26,949 nt of DNA from Acidaminobacter sp. (GCA_009881125.1 WXFH01000043.1:1-26949), one strand, 5' to 3'. Shown: positions 1 through 8,616, numbered from the stretch's first letter. Notes: generated by a model from the letters alone, not told the origin. Numbers and translations are program-made.

Positions 1-60
1 GAGATACTTTTCGATAAGAGAAACCTTCTCCTCTGGTGTCGCTTTCGGTATATGAGGCAT
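1..60 (-). CDS. N-terminus of probable transposase-like / HTH protein (partial)
   Basis: An open frame runs off the left edge. It starts at ATG (60-58) and reads MPHIPKATPEEKVSLIEKYL. It is preceded by a good ribosome-binding site (GGGAG, then cat and T5) inside the 3' arm of a hairpin. The basic start followed by an 'EEKV..I..YL' helix resembles the N-terminal helix-turn-helix subunit (orfA) of IS3-like elements, but only 20 residues are visible, so the family is a guess. It could equally be another small DNA-binding protein. That a gene starts here is fairly likely; its identity is weak. Confidence 0.35.
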   Translation of the reverse strand, partial: MPHIPKATPEEKVSLIEKYL

Positions 61-64
61 AAAA

Positions 65-123
65 ATGCTCCCTTCATGATTAACAGTGATTTGTTATTTC
101 ACTGTCTCTCATAAAGGGAGCAT
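65..123. repeat. 25-bp imperfect inverted repeat covering a ribosome-binding site
   Basis: The arms at 65-89 and 99-123 match at 21 of 25 positions around a 9-nt loop. Read on the minus strand, the 3' arm contains the GGGAG ribosome-binding site of the ORF starting at 60 and is followed by T5 and then ATG. A transcript entering from outside would fold and hide the site. This is a known way for insertion sequences to prevent translation from read-through transcripts, so the hairpin fits a transposase identity. It could alternatively act as a terminator. Confidence 0.6.
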
Positions 124-247
124 ATCAAAACAAATCCAAAGGAGCGCTTTTCACGTTTTTAGTTTAACTTAGCCTCTCAGTTCGAAAGCTGTACTTATAA
201 CCACATGACTGAAATTTGCAAGGTGCCCCATTGATTATAAACCTCTC

Positions 248-1711
248 CTAATGTTCACGACCATACTTCTTAAGGACTTCAACCACAAATTCATAGACGC
301 GCTCGGTCGAAGCCATGTCCAAGCGTTCCTTAGGCGTGTGAACGTCCGACAGGTTCGCGCCTATGGAAACAAAGTCGATTGGTCCGAGCTTTTCTTTCAA
401 AATACCGCATTCGAGACCTGCATGAATGGCGGATACCGTCATTTCCTTTCCGTAAAGCTCTCGGTAAACTGCCATCATGGTATCTCGCATTTGAGACTTA
501 GGCGCATAAGCCCACTCCGGATAATCAGACTGAAGTCTGAGCTCTGCCTCAGTCAGGGTACAGACAATCAGCATTCGATCAATAATCTCCGCTTTCAGTG
601 ACCTTACAGAGCTTCGAATCGCACTGTCGATCTCAATATATTCTGCGCCTGTAGTCAGAACTCCAATGTTGTTGGAGCTTTCAACCAATCCCGGAATTCC
701 TGCGCTCATGGTCTGAACGCCATTTGGAAGCAGCCTCAGCAAAGCTGCAGCATTTTCGGCCGTTTCAAGAGAAAAAACATTCTGAATTGGATCAGAAGTA
801 TCTTCAAGTGACAATACCAATTTAAGTTCAGGATCCGCCAATTCAAACTCATTTCGAAACCTGGATTCCCAAGCCAGAACGGTTTTTTGAACTTCTTCGA
901 GCCAATCACGTTTGAAACTAAGACGGGCGGTTGCCTTATTGGCAATGGCATTCATTTTCTCACCGCCTTGAATCTGGCTGATTTGAACACCCATCCCAAG
1001 AAGATCTCTCATGACCCTTCCAAGGAGGACAATTGCATTCGCACGTCCTTTGTCTATCTCTACGCCGGAATGCCCACCTTTAAGGCCAGTAATGGTCAAC
1101 CGCGCTCCCTGGCCGTCCTGAACAGGAACCTCCCACTCAATTGGCAAATGAACACTTGCACGAACGCCGCCTGCACAGGAAGCCAGAATGACGCCTTCCT
1201 CTTCCGAATCCAGATTGATCAGAGCCTGACCGGATAAATGAGCTGGATTCAGCCTGACAGCGCCGTCCATGCCCGTTTCTTCGGCGACCGTAATCAGCAC
1301 CTCAAGGGTTGGATGCTCCAGGTTCTGATCCTCCAGTATGGCCAGTGCCATAGCAACAGCAATGCCATTATCTGCACCAAGGGAAGTTTCAGCCGCGGTT
1401 AAAAAGTCTCCGTCGACTTTAAGTTGGACAGGATCCTTTGAAAAATCATGCTGACTGTCTTCTGCCCTAACACAAACCATGTCCATGTGACCTTGAAGAA
1501 TGACAGCCGGTGAACCTTCATAGCCTTTTGATGCCGGCTTTTTGAGAATAATATTCCCACAAGGCTCTTGAATAGCTTCAAGTCCATTCTTCTCTCCAAA
1601 GACCATCAGCCAGTCGCTGATGCGTTTCTCGTCACCTGAGCACCTCGGAATCTGATTCATGGCCTCAAACAGCTCCCAGACCCGCTTATACGCTCCATCC
1701 CATTGATGCAT
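248..1711 (-). CDS. pepD: Aminoacyl-histidine dipeptidase (PepD, M20 family)
   Basis: Cytosolic zinc dipeptidase of 487 residues, close to the roughly 485 of E. coli PepD, that splits Xaa-His and other dipeptides. The M20 metal-binding pattern is intact: QGHMDMV (His75, Asp77), LGADNG (Asp114), EETGMDG (Glu144/145), INLDSEEEG (Asp168) and a late IHAGLECG. A GGHSG motif marks the lid/dimerisation domain. The ATG is preceded by GGGAGG at good spacing. It is the last gene of the pgi-glcK-pepD operon, 20 bp after glcK. That pairing of sugar and peptide functions suggests a general nutrient operon, not one dedicated pathway. No clear terminator is visible between its stop and the left edge. Confidence 0.93.
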   Translation of the reverse strand: MHQWDGAYKRVWELFEAMNQIPRCSGDEKRISDWLMVFGEKNGLEAIQEPCGNIILKKPASKGYEGSPAVILQGHMDMVCVRAEDSQHDFSKDPVQLKVDGDFLTAAETSLGADNGIAVAMALAILEDQNLEHPTLEVLITVAEETGMDGAVRLNPAHLSGQALINLDSEEEGVILASCAGGVRASVHLPIEWEVPVQDGQGARLTITGLKGGHSGVEIDKGRANAIVLLGRVMRDLLGMGVQISQIQGGEKMNAIANKATARLSFKRDWLEEVQKTVLAWESRFRNEFELADPELKLVLSLEDTSDPIQNVFSLETAENAAALLRLLPNGVQTMSAGIPGLVESSNNIGVLTTGAEYIEIDSAIRSSVRSLKAEIIDRMLIVCTLTEAELRLQSDYPEWAYAPKSQMRDTMMAVYRELYGKEMTVSAIHAGLECGILKEKLGPIDFVSIGANLSDVHTPKERLDMASTERVYEFVVEVLKKYGREH

Positions 1712-1731
1712 TGTTATATCCTCCCACTTAA

Positions 1732-2700
1732 TTAGAATTTATTTTTAACTTCCTCGTTCTTTGTAAAAGTGTTGTAAGCCTTGAAGCCTGCGCCGCAAGC
1801 TCCAGCCAAATTGCCTAGCTGCGCCTTCTTAAGCTTTGGCTGTGAAATCGCCTTAAAATTGGCCTGATGAAGCGCCATAACTTCCAGCCGCGGCAGCCAA
1901 TAATCGCCGGCACCTGAAAGCCCACCACCAAACACTATAACTTCAGGATCGTAAAGCATCCTGATATTGTGAACGCCAACCGCCAGTCTCTGAAGCCAGT
2001 CGTGGACTACGTTTTCGCAGAAGGGATCGCCGGACTCTGCGCCATCCATGATGATCTTGGCGTCAAATGGCACTCTGGCGGCCAGCCATCCGGAACTTCC
2101 CTGTGCTGTCAGCCTGTTGTGGGCGTCCGCCACCAATGCTGTCGCGGATGTTAGGGTCTCAAAACATCCATTTCTGCCACAGGCACAGCGATACATCCCG
2201 GTGTCCGAAATGGTCATGTGACCTATTTCCATAGCGAGGCCATGTTGCCCCTCGTAGAGCTTCCCGCCCAGAATGACACCGCCGCCGACACCTGTCCCCA
2301 GGGTAATGAGAACCCCCCTATCAATGCCTTTAAGCGCCCCAGACACATGCTCTCCATAAGTCGCTGCCGAGGCGTCATTCATAAAGAGGACATCAAAACC
2401 CGCGGCCTTTTTAAGATCTTTTGACAAGTCAACAGCAGCCCATCCCAGGTTGACAACTTCGGATACCTTGCCACTGGTTGGATCCACCGGCCCAGGGATT
2501 CCTATTCCAATCCCATTGATGTCCGCAGCTTCCTGCGCTCGTCGAATTAGCTCAAGCAATTTGTCTTTTACTGCATTGTAGCCCTGTTCAGCTTCAGTTT
2601 GAACCCGTTCATGCCAAAGGACTCTTTTGCTGCGCCCCACCACAACTGCATCAATGGTAGTACCGCCTATATCGATTCCAATTGCCGCCTTTGCTTTCAT
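1732..2700 (-). CDS. glcK: ROK-family glucokinase
   Basis: Sugar kinase of 322 residues, expected to phosphorylate glucose with ATP to glucose-6-phosphate, the substrate of the isomerase encoded just upstream. Visible motifs are the ATP phosphate-binding DIGGTT near residues 10-15, catalytic Asp109 in MNDAS, the glycine-rich LGTGVGGG loop (134-141), and the ROK zinc site formed by GHM His161 with Cys172, Cys174 and Cys179 in CACGRNGC. The ATG follows GGAGGAGG. It lies 15 bp after pgi and 20 bp before pepD on the same strand. ROK kinases vary in sugar preference, so glucose is inferred from the pgi neighbour; a kinase for another hexose or N-acetylhexosamine is possible. Confidence 0.88.
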   Translation of the reverse strand: MKAKAAIGIDIGGTTIDAVVVGRSKRVLWHERVQTEAEQGYNAVKDKLLELIRRAQEAADINGIGIGIPGPVDPTSGKVSEVVNLGWAAVDLSKDLKKAAGFDVLFMNDASAATYGEHVSGALKGIDRGVLITLGTGVGGGVILGGKLYEGQHGLAMEIGHMTISDTGMYRCACGRNGCFETLTSATALVADAHNRLTAQGSSGWLAARVPFDAKIIMDGAESGDPFCENVVHDWLQRLAVGVHNIRMLYDPEVIVFGGGLSGAGDYWLPRLEVMALHQANFKAISQPKLKKAQLGNLAGACGAGFKAYNTFTKNEEVKNKF

Positions 2701-2715
2701 GGCACAGGCCTCCTC

Positions 2716-4065
2716 CTAAAGACGTTTCAATGCCGCCTCGAGCGTTTGTCTGTGAGCCTCGTAGCCCGGTTTGCCCAGGAGGGCGAACATATTTTTCTTG
2801 TATGCCTCAACACCTGGCTGATCAAAAGGATTGACGCCCAATAAATACCCGCTGATGCCGCAGGCTTTCATAAAGAAGTAAAGAAGCTGCCCAATATGAT
2901 AGGCATCAATTTTCTCAAGCTCAATGACCAAATTTGGCGTACCTCCTGCGACATGAGCCAGAAGCGTCCCCTCAAAAGCCTTAAAATTGATCTCCTTAAG
3001 AGATTTTCCGGCCAAGAAATTTAGTCCGTCAAGATTTTGCCCATCTTCATTGACTTTGAGACTGCCGTTTTGATCGGTCTCAAGAAGGACGGTTTCAAAA
3101 ATCATGCGTCTGCCATCCTGTATGTATTGGCCCATGGAATGCAGATCTGAACTGAATTGTACAGAGGCAGGAAAAATTCCTCGCCCATCCTTGCCTTCAC
3201 TTTCACCATAGAGCTGCTTCCACCATTCAGAAATATATTGCAGCGCTGGATTGTAGTTTGCCAGAATTTCGACAACCTTGCCCTGATCCTGGAGAATTGT
3301 TCTCGCAGCTGCATACTTGAAGCAATTGTTTGTCTCAAGCTCAGGATTCAAATACTCCTCATACGCTGCCTTAGCGCCTTCCATCAATGCCCTTATATCC
3401 ACGCCTGAAACGGCAAGCGGCAACAGGCCAACCGGTGTCAGAACGGAATAGCGCCCGCCAATGTCATCTTCAATGACAAAGGTTTCATACCCCTTCTCAT
3501 CTGCCAGGGTTCTAAGCGCGCCTCTGGCTTTATCCGTGGTTGCGACGATTCTTTCTTTGGCGCCATCCACGCCATAACGTTTTTCCATATAACTTTTCAG
3601 CATTCTGAAGGCAATTGCCGGCTCTGTGGTAGTCCCGGATTTGGATATGACATTGACACAGACTTCCAGCTCATCAATGGCACCAAGCAGCTGTTCCATA
3701 TATCGCTCTTCAAGATGGTGCCCCGCATATATAATCGTAGGATTTTCCCGGCTGCAAAAGCGTCTGAGGGGTTCCATTGGGTCTTTCAGTGCTTCAGACA
3801 CTGCGCGTGTTCCCAGATAAGAGCCGCCTATGCCAACGACCACCAGCACATCACATTTCTCTTTTAATCTGGCCGCACAGGCTTCCACCTGATCCATCAA
3901 AGCCATGTCAAAAGTTTGAGGCAAGTGGACCCAGCCCGTAAAATCTGATCCTGCACCTGCGCCATTTTCAAGCAGTTGCTGAGCTGCGCGAACCATTTCC
4001 TTCATATTATTGAGCTGCGAATCCTGGATCCCCGAATAATTCAAATTTAAATTTAATCCAGCCAT
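2716..4065 (-). CDS. pgi: Glucose-6-phosphate isomerase
   Basis: Cytosolic glycolytic enzyme interconverting glucose-6-phosphate and fructose-6-phosphate. From the ATG at 4065 the protein has 449 residues, the usual length of the short Firmicutes form. The frame is open further upstream, but this ATG has GGGAGG seven bases before it, so it is preferred. Conserved blocks are GIGGSYLG (78-85), SKSGTTTEP (141-149, phosphate binding), the GESEGKDGRG active-site segment, HVAGGTPN, and the late NPFDQPGVEAYKKN with the catalytic-region lysines. It is the first gene of the pgi-glcK-pepD operon; no convincing promoter was found in the upstream 130 bp. Confidence 0.95.
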   Translation of the reverse strand: MAGLNLNLNYSGIQDSQLNNMKEMVRAAQQLLENGAGAGSDFTGWVHLPQTFDMALMDQVEACAARLKEKCDVLVVVGIGGSYLGTRAVSEALKDPMEPLRRFCSRENPTIIYAGHHLEERYMEQLLGAIDELEVCVNVISKSGTTTEPAIAFRMLKSYMEKRYGVDGAKERIVATTDKARGALRTLADEKGYETFVIEDDIGGRYSVLTPVGLLPLAVSGVDIRALMEGAKAAYEEYLNPELETNNCFKYAAARTILQDQGKVVEILANYNPALQYISEWWKQLYGESEGKDGRGIFPASVQFSSDLHSMGQYIQDGRRMIFETVLLETDQNGSLKVNEDGQNLDGLNFLAGKSLKEINFKAFEGTLLAHVAGGTPNLVIELEKIDAYHIGQLLYFFMKACGISGYLLGVNPFDQPGVEAYKKNMFALLGKPGYEAHRQTLEAALKRL

Positions 4066-4197
4066 AACAATTCCTCCCAAGGATGCAATCTGTCATATCT
4101 GATGCTGACGCTTTTTAGGCCTATGTTATTCATACGATAATCTTAACCCATTTAAACAAGCAGATGCAGACTTTTTTGATAATTGTTGGCGGAAAAC

Positions 4198-4244
4198 AAC
4201 AAAGAAGACACCATGCACCAGAGAGCAAGCTCTCTTATGCATGG
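4198..4244. repeat. Hairpin repeat, copy 1 (right arm truncated)
   Basis: These 47 bases are identical to 4351-4397. They contain the left arm, the AGAGAGC-aa-GCTCTCT core and part of the right arm (atgcatgg). The sequence then diverges at 'gatccc', so the outer part of the palindrome is missing. It lies in the pgi-hydF intergenic space. Confidence 0.85.
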
Positions 4245-4350
4245 GATCCCAATTTTCATCTCACATGCACAGACGTGCACCTCGCTCCGCAATCCCCCTC
4301 GCTGCGCTCAGTGTATTGCTGCGCTTCGGTCGCGGGCTGCGCCCTATATA
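4245..4350. other. Spacer between the two hairpin repeats, GC-rich and REP-like
   Basis: Non-coding as far as can be seen. It contains the small dyad GTGCAC and a run rich in CTCGCT, GCTGCGCTC and GCTGCGCTTCGGTCGCGG words. These look like a degenerate internal repeat or REP-type sequence. The composition is visibly more GC-rich than the flanking intergenic DNA. No ORF with a ribosome-binding site was found. Confidence 0.4.
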
Positions 4351-4410
4351 AACAAAGAAGACACCATGCACCAGAGAGCAAGCTCTCTTATGCATGGTGT
4401 CATCTTTGTT
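4351..4410. repeat. Hairpin repeat, copy 2 (complete 60-bp palindrome)
   Basis: The arms 4351-4379 and 4382-4410 form a near-perfect palindrome with a 2-base centre. The only mismatches are single positions in AACAAAGA(A/T)GACACC and the CC/TA step after ATGCA. It sits 11 bp beyond the hydF stop codon, so hydF transcripts end in this structure. It could act as a terminator or as a 3' stability element. The second, truncated copy 150 bp away suggests a dispersed repeat family (REP/BIME- or MITE-like). Confidence 0.8.
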
Positions 4411-4421
4411 TATGCACGTCT

Positions 4422-5783
4422 TTAGCCTAGCGCGTATGGACTCAGGCAGCGATTCAATATACCTGTTGCATACGCCAACAGCACACCGTAGTTTGTAATA
4501 GGCGTGCCCGCTTCCTCACACAGTCGAATCCTGGTCAGCATACTCTTCCGGTTCATCATACAGGAGCCGCAGTGCACCACCAGGTCGTAAACACTGAGAT
4601 CCTTTGGCAAGTCATGGCCGGCTTTAAATTCTATAGCCACCCGGCCGCCAAGTTTTTTGTTCAGCATCGCCGGGATTTTGACCCGTCCAATATCCTCGTG
4701 GGAGTGATTATGAGTACAGCTTTCCGTGATCAGGATTCTTGCTATGGGCTCACTTCCCGTCACAGACTCTTTCTGACGGCTGAGTGCCCTGGCTTCAAGG
4801 GCTTTCACCGCTTGAATCCCCGAGACAAAGACTCGAAGATCCCCTTTATTCCTCGCAAAGACCATGGAAAAGGATGTCAAAGGGATGGTTTCAGGCACCA
4901 TGTCGGAAACCGCCGCAAACGCCTGGGAATCCGTAATGACCAAATCCACGGACTTCAGCTCAGAAAGCGCTTCAACCAGCTCCGTATCCCTGACCACATG
5001 CACTTTCAGCCCGTGATCCAGCGCATCCCGAATCACCTGAACCTGTGGCAGGATCAACCGGCCTTTAGGTGCTTCCGAGTCAATGGGGACCACCAAAACA
5101 ATGGTGCCCCCCGCCGGCACCAGATCCCCCACCAGCGTCTCATCCTCGGCTTCTCCGCGCAGCGCTTCAATCAGACGGGCTTTGAGATGGTGAATGTCCC
5201 CCGGGGTCTGAGCGCTCACCCAGACCGCACCAGGCCATGCCTCTTTTAATTGCTTTAGCTTCAGATGACCATCGGCCTCAGCCATCACTAAATCTACCTT
5301 GTTGAACACCAGAAGCTTGGGAATTGAAAATTTCTCAAAATGAGACTGAAGCCGCGCCACCTCGTGAGTCAGCCACTCAGGATTATTCGAAGCTTCCATG
5401 GCATCGATGACATGTACAGCAAAATCCGTCCTTTCCAAAATCTTAAGACTCTTAGCCACCCGAAGAGAACCCAGGACATCGTCGTCATCATCAAGACCAG
5501 CAGTGTCAATGAAGACAACCGGTCCATAGGGAAGCAGCTCCATGGCTTTGCTCACGGGATCCGTCGTCGTGCCCCGAACTTCTGACACTATGGATAACTC
5601 CTGCCCGAGAATCGCGTTCATCAAAGACGACTTGCCCGCGTTCCGGTTGCCAAAGAAAGCAATATGCTTCCGGTTGGCGCTGGGTGTCGAGGACAGGGTG
5701 TTCTCAGTCGCCCTCGATCCTGCTTTCGGCATAGGATCTGGTGTTTTCAATGTGTGAGGTTTAGTAGCATGCATAGTCTTCAT
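4422..5783 (-). CDS. hydF: [FeFe]-hydrogenase maturation GTPase HydF
   Basis: Scaffold GTPase on which the 2Fe subcluster of the hydrogenase H-cluster is assembled before transfer to the apo-hydrogenase. The G domain shows GNRNAGKS (45-52), GTT (71-73), DTAG (93-96) and NKVD (161-164). A dimerisation domain follows, and then the C-terminal cluster domain with Cys356-x-His358 and His404-Cys405-x2-Cys408, the family's C-x-H...H-C-x2-C pattern. Length is 453 residues. About 38 residues rich in Thr/Pro/Lys precede the G domain, longer than I expect for the family. The start is set by AGAAGGGG six bases upstream. It is the last gene of the operon, beginning 8 bp after hydG, and ends just before a large hairpin. 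Confidence 0.95.
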   Translation of the reverse strand: MKTMHATKPHTLKTPDPMPKAGSRATENTLSSTPSANRKHIAFFGNRNAGKSSLMNAILGQELSIVSEVRGTTTDPVSKAMELLPYGPVVFIDTAGLDDDDDVLGSLRVAKSLKILERTDFAVHVIDAMEASNNPEWLTHEVARLQSHFEKFSIPKLLVFNKVDLVMAEADGHLKLKQLKEAWPGAVWVSAQTPGDIHHLKARLIEALRGEAEDETLVGDLVPAGGTIVLVVPIDSEAPKGRLILPQVQVIRDALDHGLKVHVVRDTELVEALSELKSVDLVITDSQAFAAVSDMVPETIPLTSFSMVFARNKGDLRVFVSGIQAVKALEARALSRQKESVTGSEPIARILITESCTHNHSHEDIGRVKIPAMLNKKLGGRVAIEFKAGHDLPKDLSVYDLVVHCGSCMMNRKSMLTRIRLCEEAGTPITNYGVLLAYATGILNRCLSPYALG

Positions 5784-5791
5784 TTCCCCTT

Positions 5792-7171
5792 CTAGAGGTA
5801 CAGGTCGCGTTCGCCGCCGCGAATCCGCTCGAGGTTGCCCGCCAGTAAGTTTTTGATATCCGGGCGTTCAATGGCAGCCAATTCCTTCTCTATCAACTGC
5901 TCGCTCTCAACCTTAAGGGCCTCGTCACCATAATCCAGAACGAATTCCTGAAGGGTCATCAAAGCATTCGGGGTGCAGACGTTGTGGATCTGACCGGCTT
6001 TGGCAAGCTGCATGAATCGGTCCCCGGTACGGCCGGAGCGGTAGCAGGCGGTGCAGTAGGATGGAATGAGACCATCGGCCACCAGTTCTTTGAGCACTTC
6101 CAGCGGGGTGCGCTGATCCGAAGCCTCGAACTGATTGATTGTGCCGCTTTTACGATCGCTCTCCTTGTAACCGCCAACGCCGGTGCAGGAGCCCGCTGAA
6201 ATCTGGGAAACGCCGGCGCAGATCATATCGCGGCGCATCTGTGCACTTTCGCGAGTGGACATGATAATCCCGGTAAAAGGTACAGCGACGCGGAGAATCG
6301 CGACAATCTTCTTGAAGGTCTGGTCGTCGATCTGATTGCTGAACTGATCCAGAGTCATGCCTTCCGCTTTCTTGATGCGCGGCACGGAAATGGTGTGGAA
6401 GCCCACGCCAAATTTCTCCTCCAGATGCGCATTGTGCATCATGAGAGCCAGCACTTCAAACTTATAATCCGCAAGGCCAAAGAGAACCCCCGCGCCCACG
6501 TCGTCCAGCCCCGCCTCCATGGCGCGGTCAAAGGCGGTGAGGTGATAGAGGTAATTTCCCTTGACAGACTTAGGGTGCATCAGGTCATAGGTCGGCTTGT
6601 GGTAGGTCTCCTGAAACAGAATGTAGGTGCCAATGCTGGCTTCCTTCAGCTTTTTGTAATTCTCAACCGTTGTGGCGGCTATGTTGACGTTGATGCGGCG
6701 GATGGTGCCGTTGTCATTTTTCGTCGTATAGATCGCGTCAATAGCGTCCACCACATAATCAATTGGGCAGTTGACCGGGTCCTCTCCCACTTCCAGGGCA
6801 AGGCGCTTATGCCCCATCTTCTCGAGGAGCATGACCTCTTCCTGGATCTCTTCACGGCTCAGTCGTCGGCGCGGAAAGTCGTTGCTGTGCTTATAGCCGC
6901 AGTAAGTGCAGTTGTTGACGCAGTAATCGCTAATGTAGAGCGGCGCGAAGACGACAATGCGGTTGCCGTAAATGCGGTCCTTGATGGCCCCGGCAATGCC
7001 CATGAGGCGTCCCATATGTTGCTCCGACTTAATTTCCAGCAGCGTCGCAATGTCCAGCTGATCCAGCGGACTTCCAAGCTCTGCCTTAGCCAGGACGGCG
7101 TCTATAGCCGCGTCATTGGCACCTGCGGCGAGTTTCAAAGCAGTTTCAATAGCGGCGTGATCGATAAACAT
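5792..7171 (-). CDS. hydG: [FeFe]-hydrogenase H-cluster radical SAM maturase HydG
   Basis: Radical-SAM tyrosine lyase that makes CO and cyanide from tyrosine and builds an Fe(CO)(CN) synthon for the H-cluster. From the ATG at 7171 it has 459 residues. The radical-SAM cluster motif is Cys84-x3-Cys88-x2-Cys91 (CVNNCTYC). The C-terminal auxiliary cluster motif CTAC-x22-C is complete (Cys373, Cys376, Cys399), which separates HydG from ThiH. The frame continues open upstream through hydE, but the start is clear: the ATG overlaps the hydE end, with GGAGG within the last hydE codons. Translation is probably coupled to hydE. Next gene is hydF, 8 bp on. Confidence 0.96.
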   Translation of the reverse strand: MFIDHAAIETALKLAAGANDAAIDAVLAKAELGSPLDQLDIATLLEIKSEQHMGRLMGIAGAIKDRIYGNRIVVFAPLYISDYCVNNCTYCGYKHSNDFPRRRLSREEIQEEVMLLEKMGHKRLALEVGEDPVNCPIDYVVDAIDAIYTTKNDNGTIRRINVNIAATTVENYKKLKEASIGTYILFQETYHKPTYDLMHPKSVKGNYLYHLTAFDRAMEAGLDDVGAGVLFGLADYKFEVLALMMHNAHLEEKFGVGFHTISVPRIKKAEGMTLDQFSNQIDDQTFKKIVAILRVAVPFTGIIMSTRESAQMRRDMICAGVSQISAGSCTGVGGYKESDRKSGTINQFEASDQRTPLEVLKELVADGLIPSYCTACYRSGRTGDRFMQLAKAGQIHNVCTPNALMTLQEFVLDYGDEALKVESEQLIEKELAAIERPDIKNLLAGNLERIRGGERDLYL

Positions 7172-7172
7172 T

Positions 7173-8354
7173 TTAATTCCTCCAGTCTGGGTGATCGCCG
7201 CGGGCCATGTCGACCGTAAAACCGGCGTTTTCAATTCGTTTTTGTATGCACTGGCGGCACTCCGCCGCCTCATCGCCCGTACAAATCTTGCCGTCGTACA
7301 GGTCGTATTTTTCTCTGACTTCAAGTGGGGACAAGTTTGGCATGACCACATTCGCACCAGCGCGAATCCCAAGCTCCCGGCCTACGGGATTCAGGCTGCC
7401 CAGGGCTGTTGTCGCAGGCAGGAGTACCTTTGGAATCATCAGACGCAGAATGGCAAGGAGAACCACCGTCTTTTCCACCGAGCCTGAAGGCTGGTCCGCC
7501 AGCGGCGTCTCGTGGTGTGGGATGAACGGCCCAATGCCTATCATATGGGGATCCAGTGTCTTCAAAAACCTCAAATCCTTGACGAGGTGCTGGTTACTCT
7601 GACCGGGAAGTCCAACCATAAAACCTGCGCCGACCTGGTAGCCAATAGCTTTCAGGTCTTCAAGACATGCCTTTCGGACGCTGAGGGCCATACCGGGATG
7701 AAAACCGGCGTAAAAGCCGTCATCCGCAGTTTCATGTCTTAGCAGATAGCGGTCCGCACCGGCATTGTAGAGGGCCTGATAGCTCTCCCGGCTCCGTTCG
7801 CCCAGGGAGAGAGTAATGGCGCAGTCCGGATAAGCCGTTCTGATCTCATGGATGAGTCCCGTCAGGAACGCATCCGTATGCGCATGATCCTCGCCGCCCT
7901 GCATGACAAAGGTTCTGTAACCGAGCTCATAGCCAATGCGACAGGATTCCAGTACCTGCTCCAGCGTCAGCCTGTACCGCTCAGCACCGGGATTACCGGC
8001 TCTGATCCCGCAATAAACACAGTTTCTCTTACAATAATTTGAGATCTCGATCAATCCCCTGAGAAAAACCCGGTTGCCATAGATCTCCATACGTTTTTGA
8101 TGGGCCTTTTGAATCAGGTGGTGTCTGACCCTGCCGTCTTGGTCTTGATCCGGGTGATCCAGGTAGTCCAGAAGCTGACACAGCGCGCTGTCACTGAGGT
8201 CACTTTCCAGTGCCAGCTGATCCACCAAAGCCATAAACAACTGCGCTTCAGCCGATGGTTCCCCATCCCCAAACGCCGCGTCAGCCTGCAATGTGGTTTG
8301 AATGTTCCCTTGAGGCGCAACATTTTTTTTCGTTACATCCTTAACGTGACTCAA
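7173..8354 (-). CDS. hydE: [FeFe]-hydrogenase H-cluster radical SAM maturase HydE
   Basis: Radical-SAM enzyme of H-cluster assembly that works on the product of HydG. The 393-residue protein carries Cys108-x3-Cys112-x2-Cys115 (CKRNCVYC) and the second, non-essential cluster motif C-x7-C-x2-C near the C-terminus (CTGDEAAECRQC). The predicted start is a TTG two bases after the TM1266-like stop codon, with GGAAG upstream. It gives about 40 residues more at the N-terminus than T. maritima HydE, so a later start cannot be excluded, although no strong ribosome-binding site is apparent further in. Middle of the operon; its end overlaps the hydG ribosome-binding site. Confidence 0.95.
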   Translation of the reverse strand: MSHVKDVTKKNVAPQGNIQTTLQADAAFGDGEPSAEAQLFMALVDQLALESDLSDSALCQLLDYLDHPDQDQDGRVRHHLIQKAHQKRMEIYGNRVFLRGLIEISNYCKRNCVYCGIRAGNPGAERYRLTLEQVLESCRIGYELGYRTFVMQGGEDHAHTDAFLTGLIHEIRTAYPDCAITLSLGERSRESYQALYNAGADRYLLRHETADDGFYAGFHPGMALSVRKACLEDLKAIGYQVGAGFMVGLPGQSNQHLVKDLRFLKTLDPHMIGIGPFIPHHETPLADQPSGSVEKTVVLLAILRLMIPKVLLPATTALGSLNPVGRELGIRAGANVVMPNLSPLEVREKYDLYDGKICTGDEAAECRQCIQKRIENAGFTVDMARGDHPDWRN

Positions 8355-8356
8355 GC

Positions 8357-8608
8357 TTACACTTCCTTTTTTGAAATCGAAGTCTTTACAAAAACATGCT
8401 CAATATTGCCGAGCTTACCCGTCAGGGCATTGATCTCATCCGGCTCTCCTATCAAAGTGATGGAAATGACCGAAATCCCGTGCTCATCCATGGGAATCCC
8501 CATTCGACCTTTAATAATCCCCTTGAATGACGCGACCACGTCGTTGAAACGATGCTGACACAGCTCCGGATGCTCCAAAATGGCGCTGATGACCGCCACT
8601 TTTGCCAT
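8357..8608 (-). CDS. TM1266-family iron-only hydrogenase system regulator
   Basis: Small 83-residue protein starting MAKVAVISAILEHPE and containing the NDVVASFKGIIKGRMGIP and ISVISITLIGEPDEINALTGKLG segments. These are typical of the ACT-like TM1266 family usually found next to hydE/hydG/hydF. The function is presumed regulatory; the ligand is unknown. The start at 8608 is chosen because GGGAGG lies just upstream; the frame is open for 33 codons more but without support. It is the first gene of the maturation operon, two bases before hydE. Its ribosome-binding site lies in a hairpin (8617-8641) followed by U8, so expression of the operon may be controlled at this point. Confidence 0.85.
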   Translation of the reverse strand: MAKVAVISAILEHPELCQHRFNDVVASFKGIIKGRMGIPMDEHGISVISITLIGEPDEINALTGKLGNIEHVFVKTSISKKEV

Positions 8609-8616
8609 AAAAAAAA

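Noticed and set aside
4164..4430. Plus-strand frames of 80-88 codons across the hairpin repeats
   Set aside because: Their protein repeats arise only because the DNA repeat is translated twice; there is no ribosome-binding site.
4572..5249. A 225-codon plus-strand frame opposite hydF
   Set aside because: It is antisense to hydF, has no ribosome-binding site, and its composition is typical of a shadow frame.
6395..7219. A long plus-strand frame (274 codons) opposite hydG
   Set aside because: It is antisense to the well-supported hydG with all its Cys motifs; the long frame is a shadow of biased codon use.
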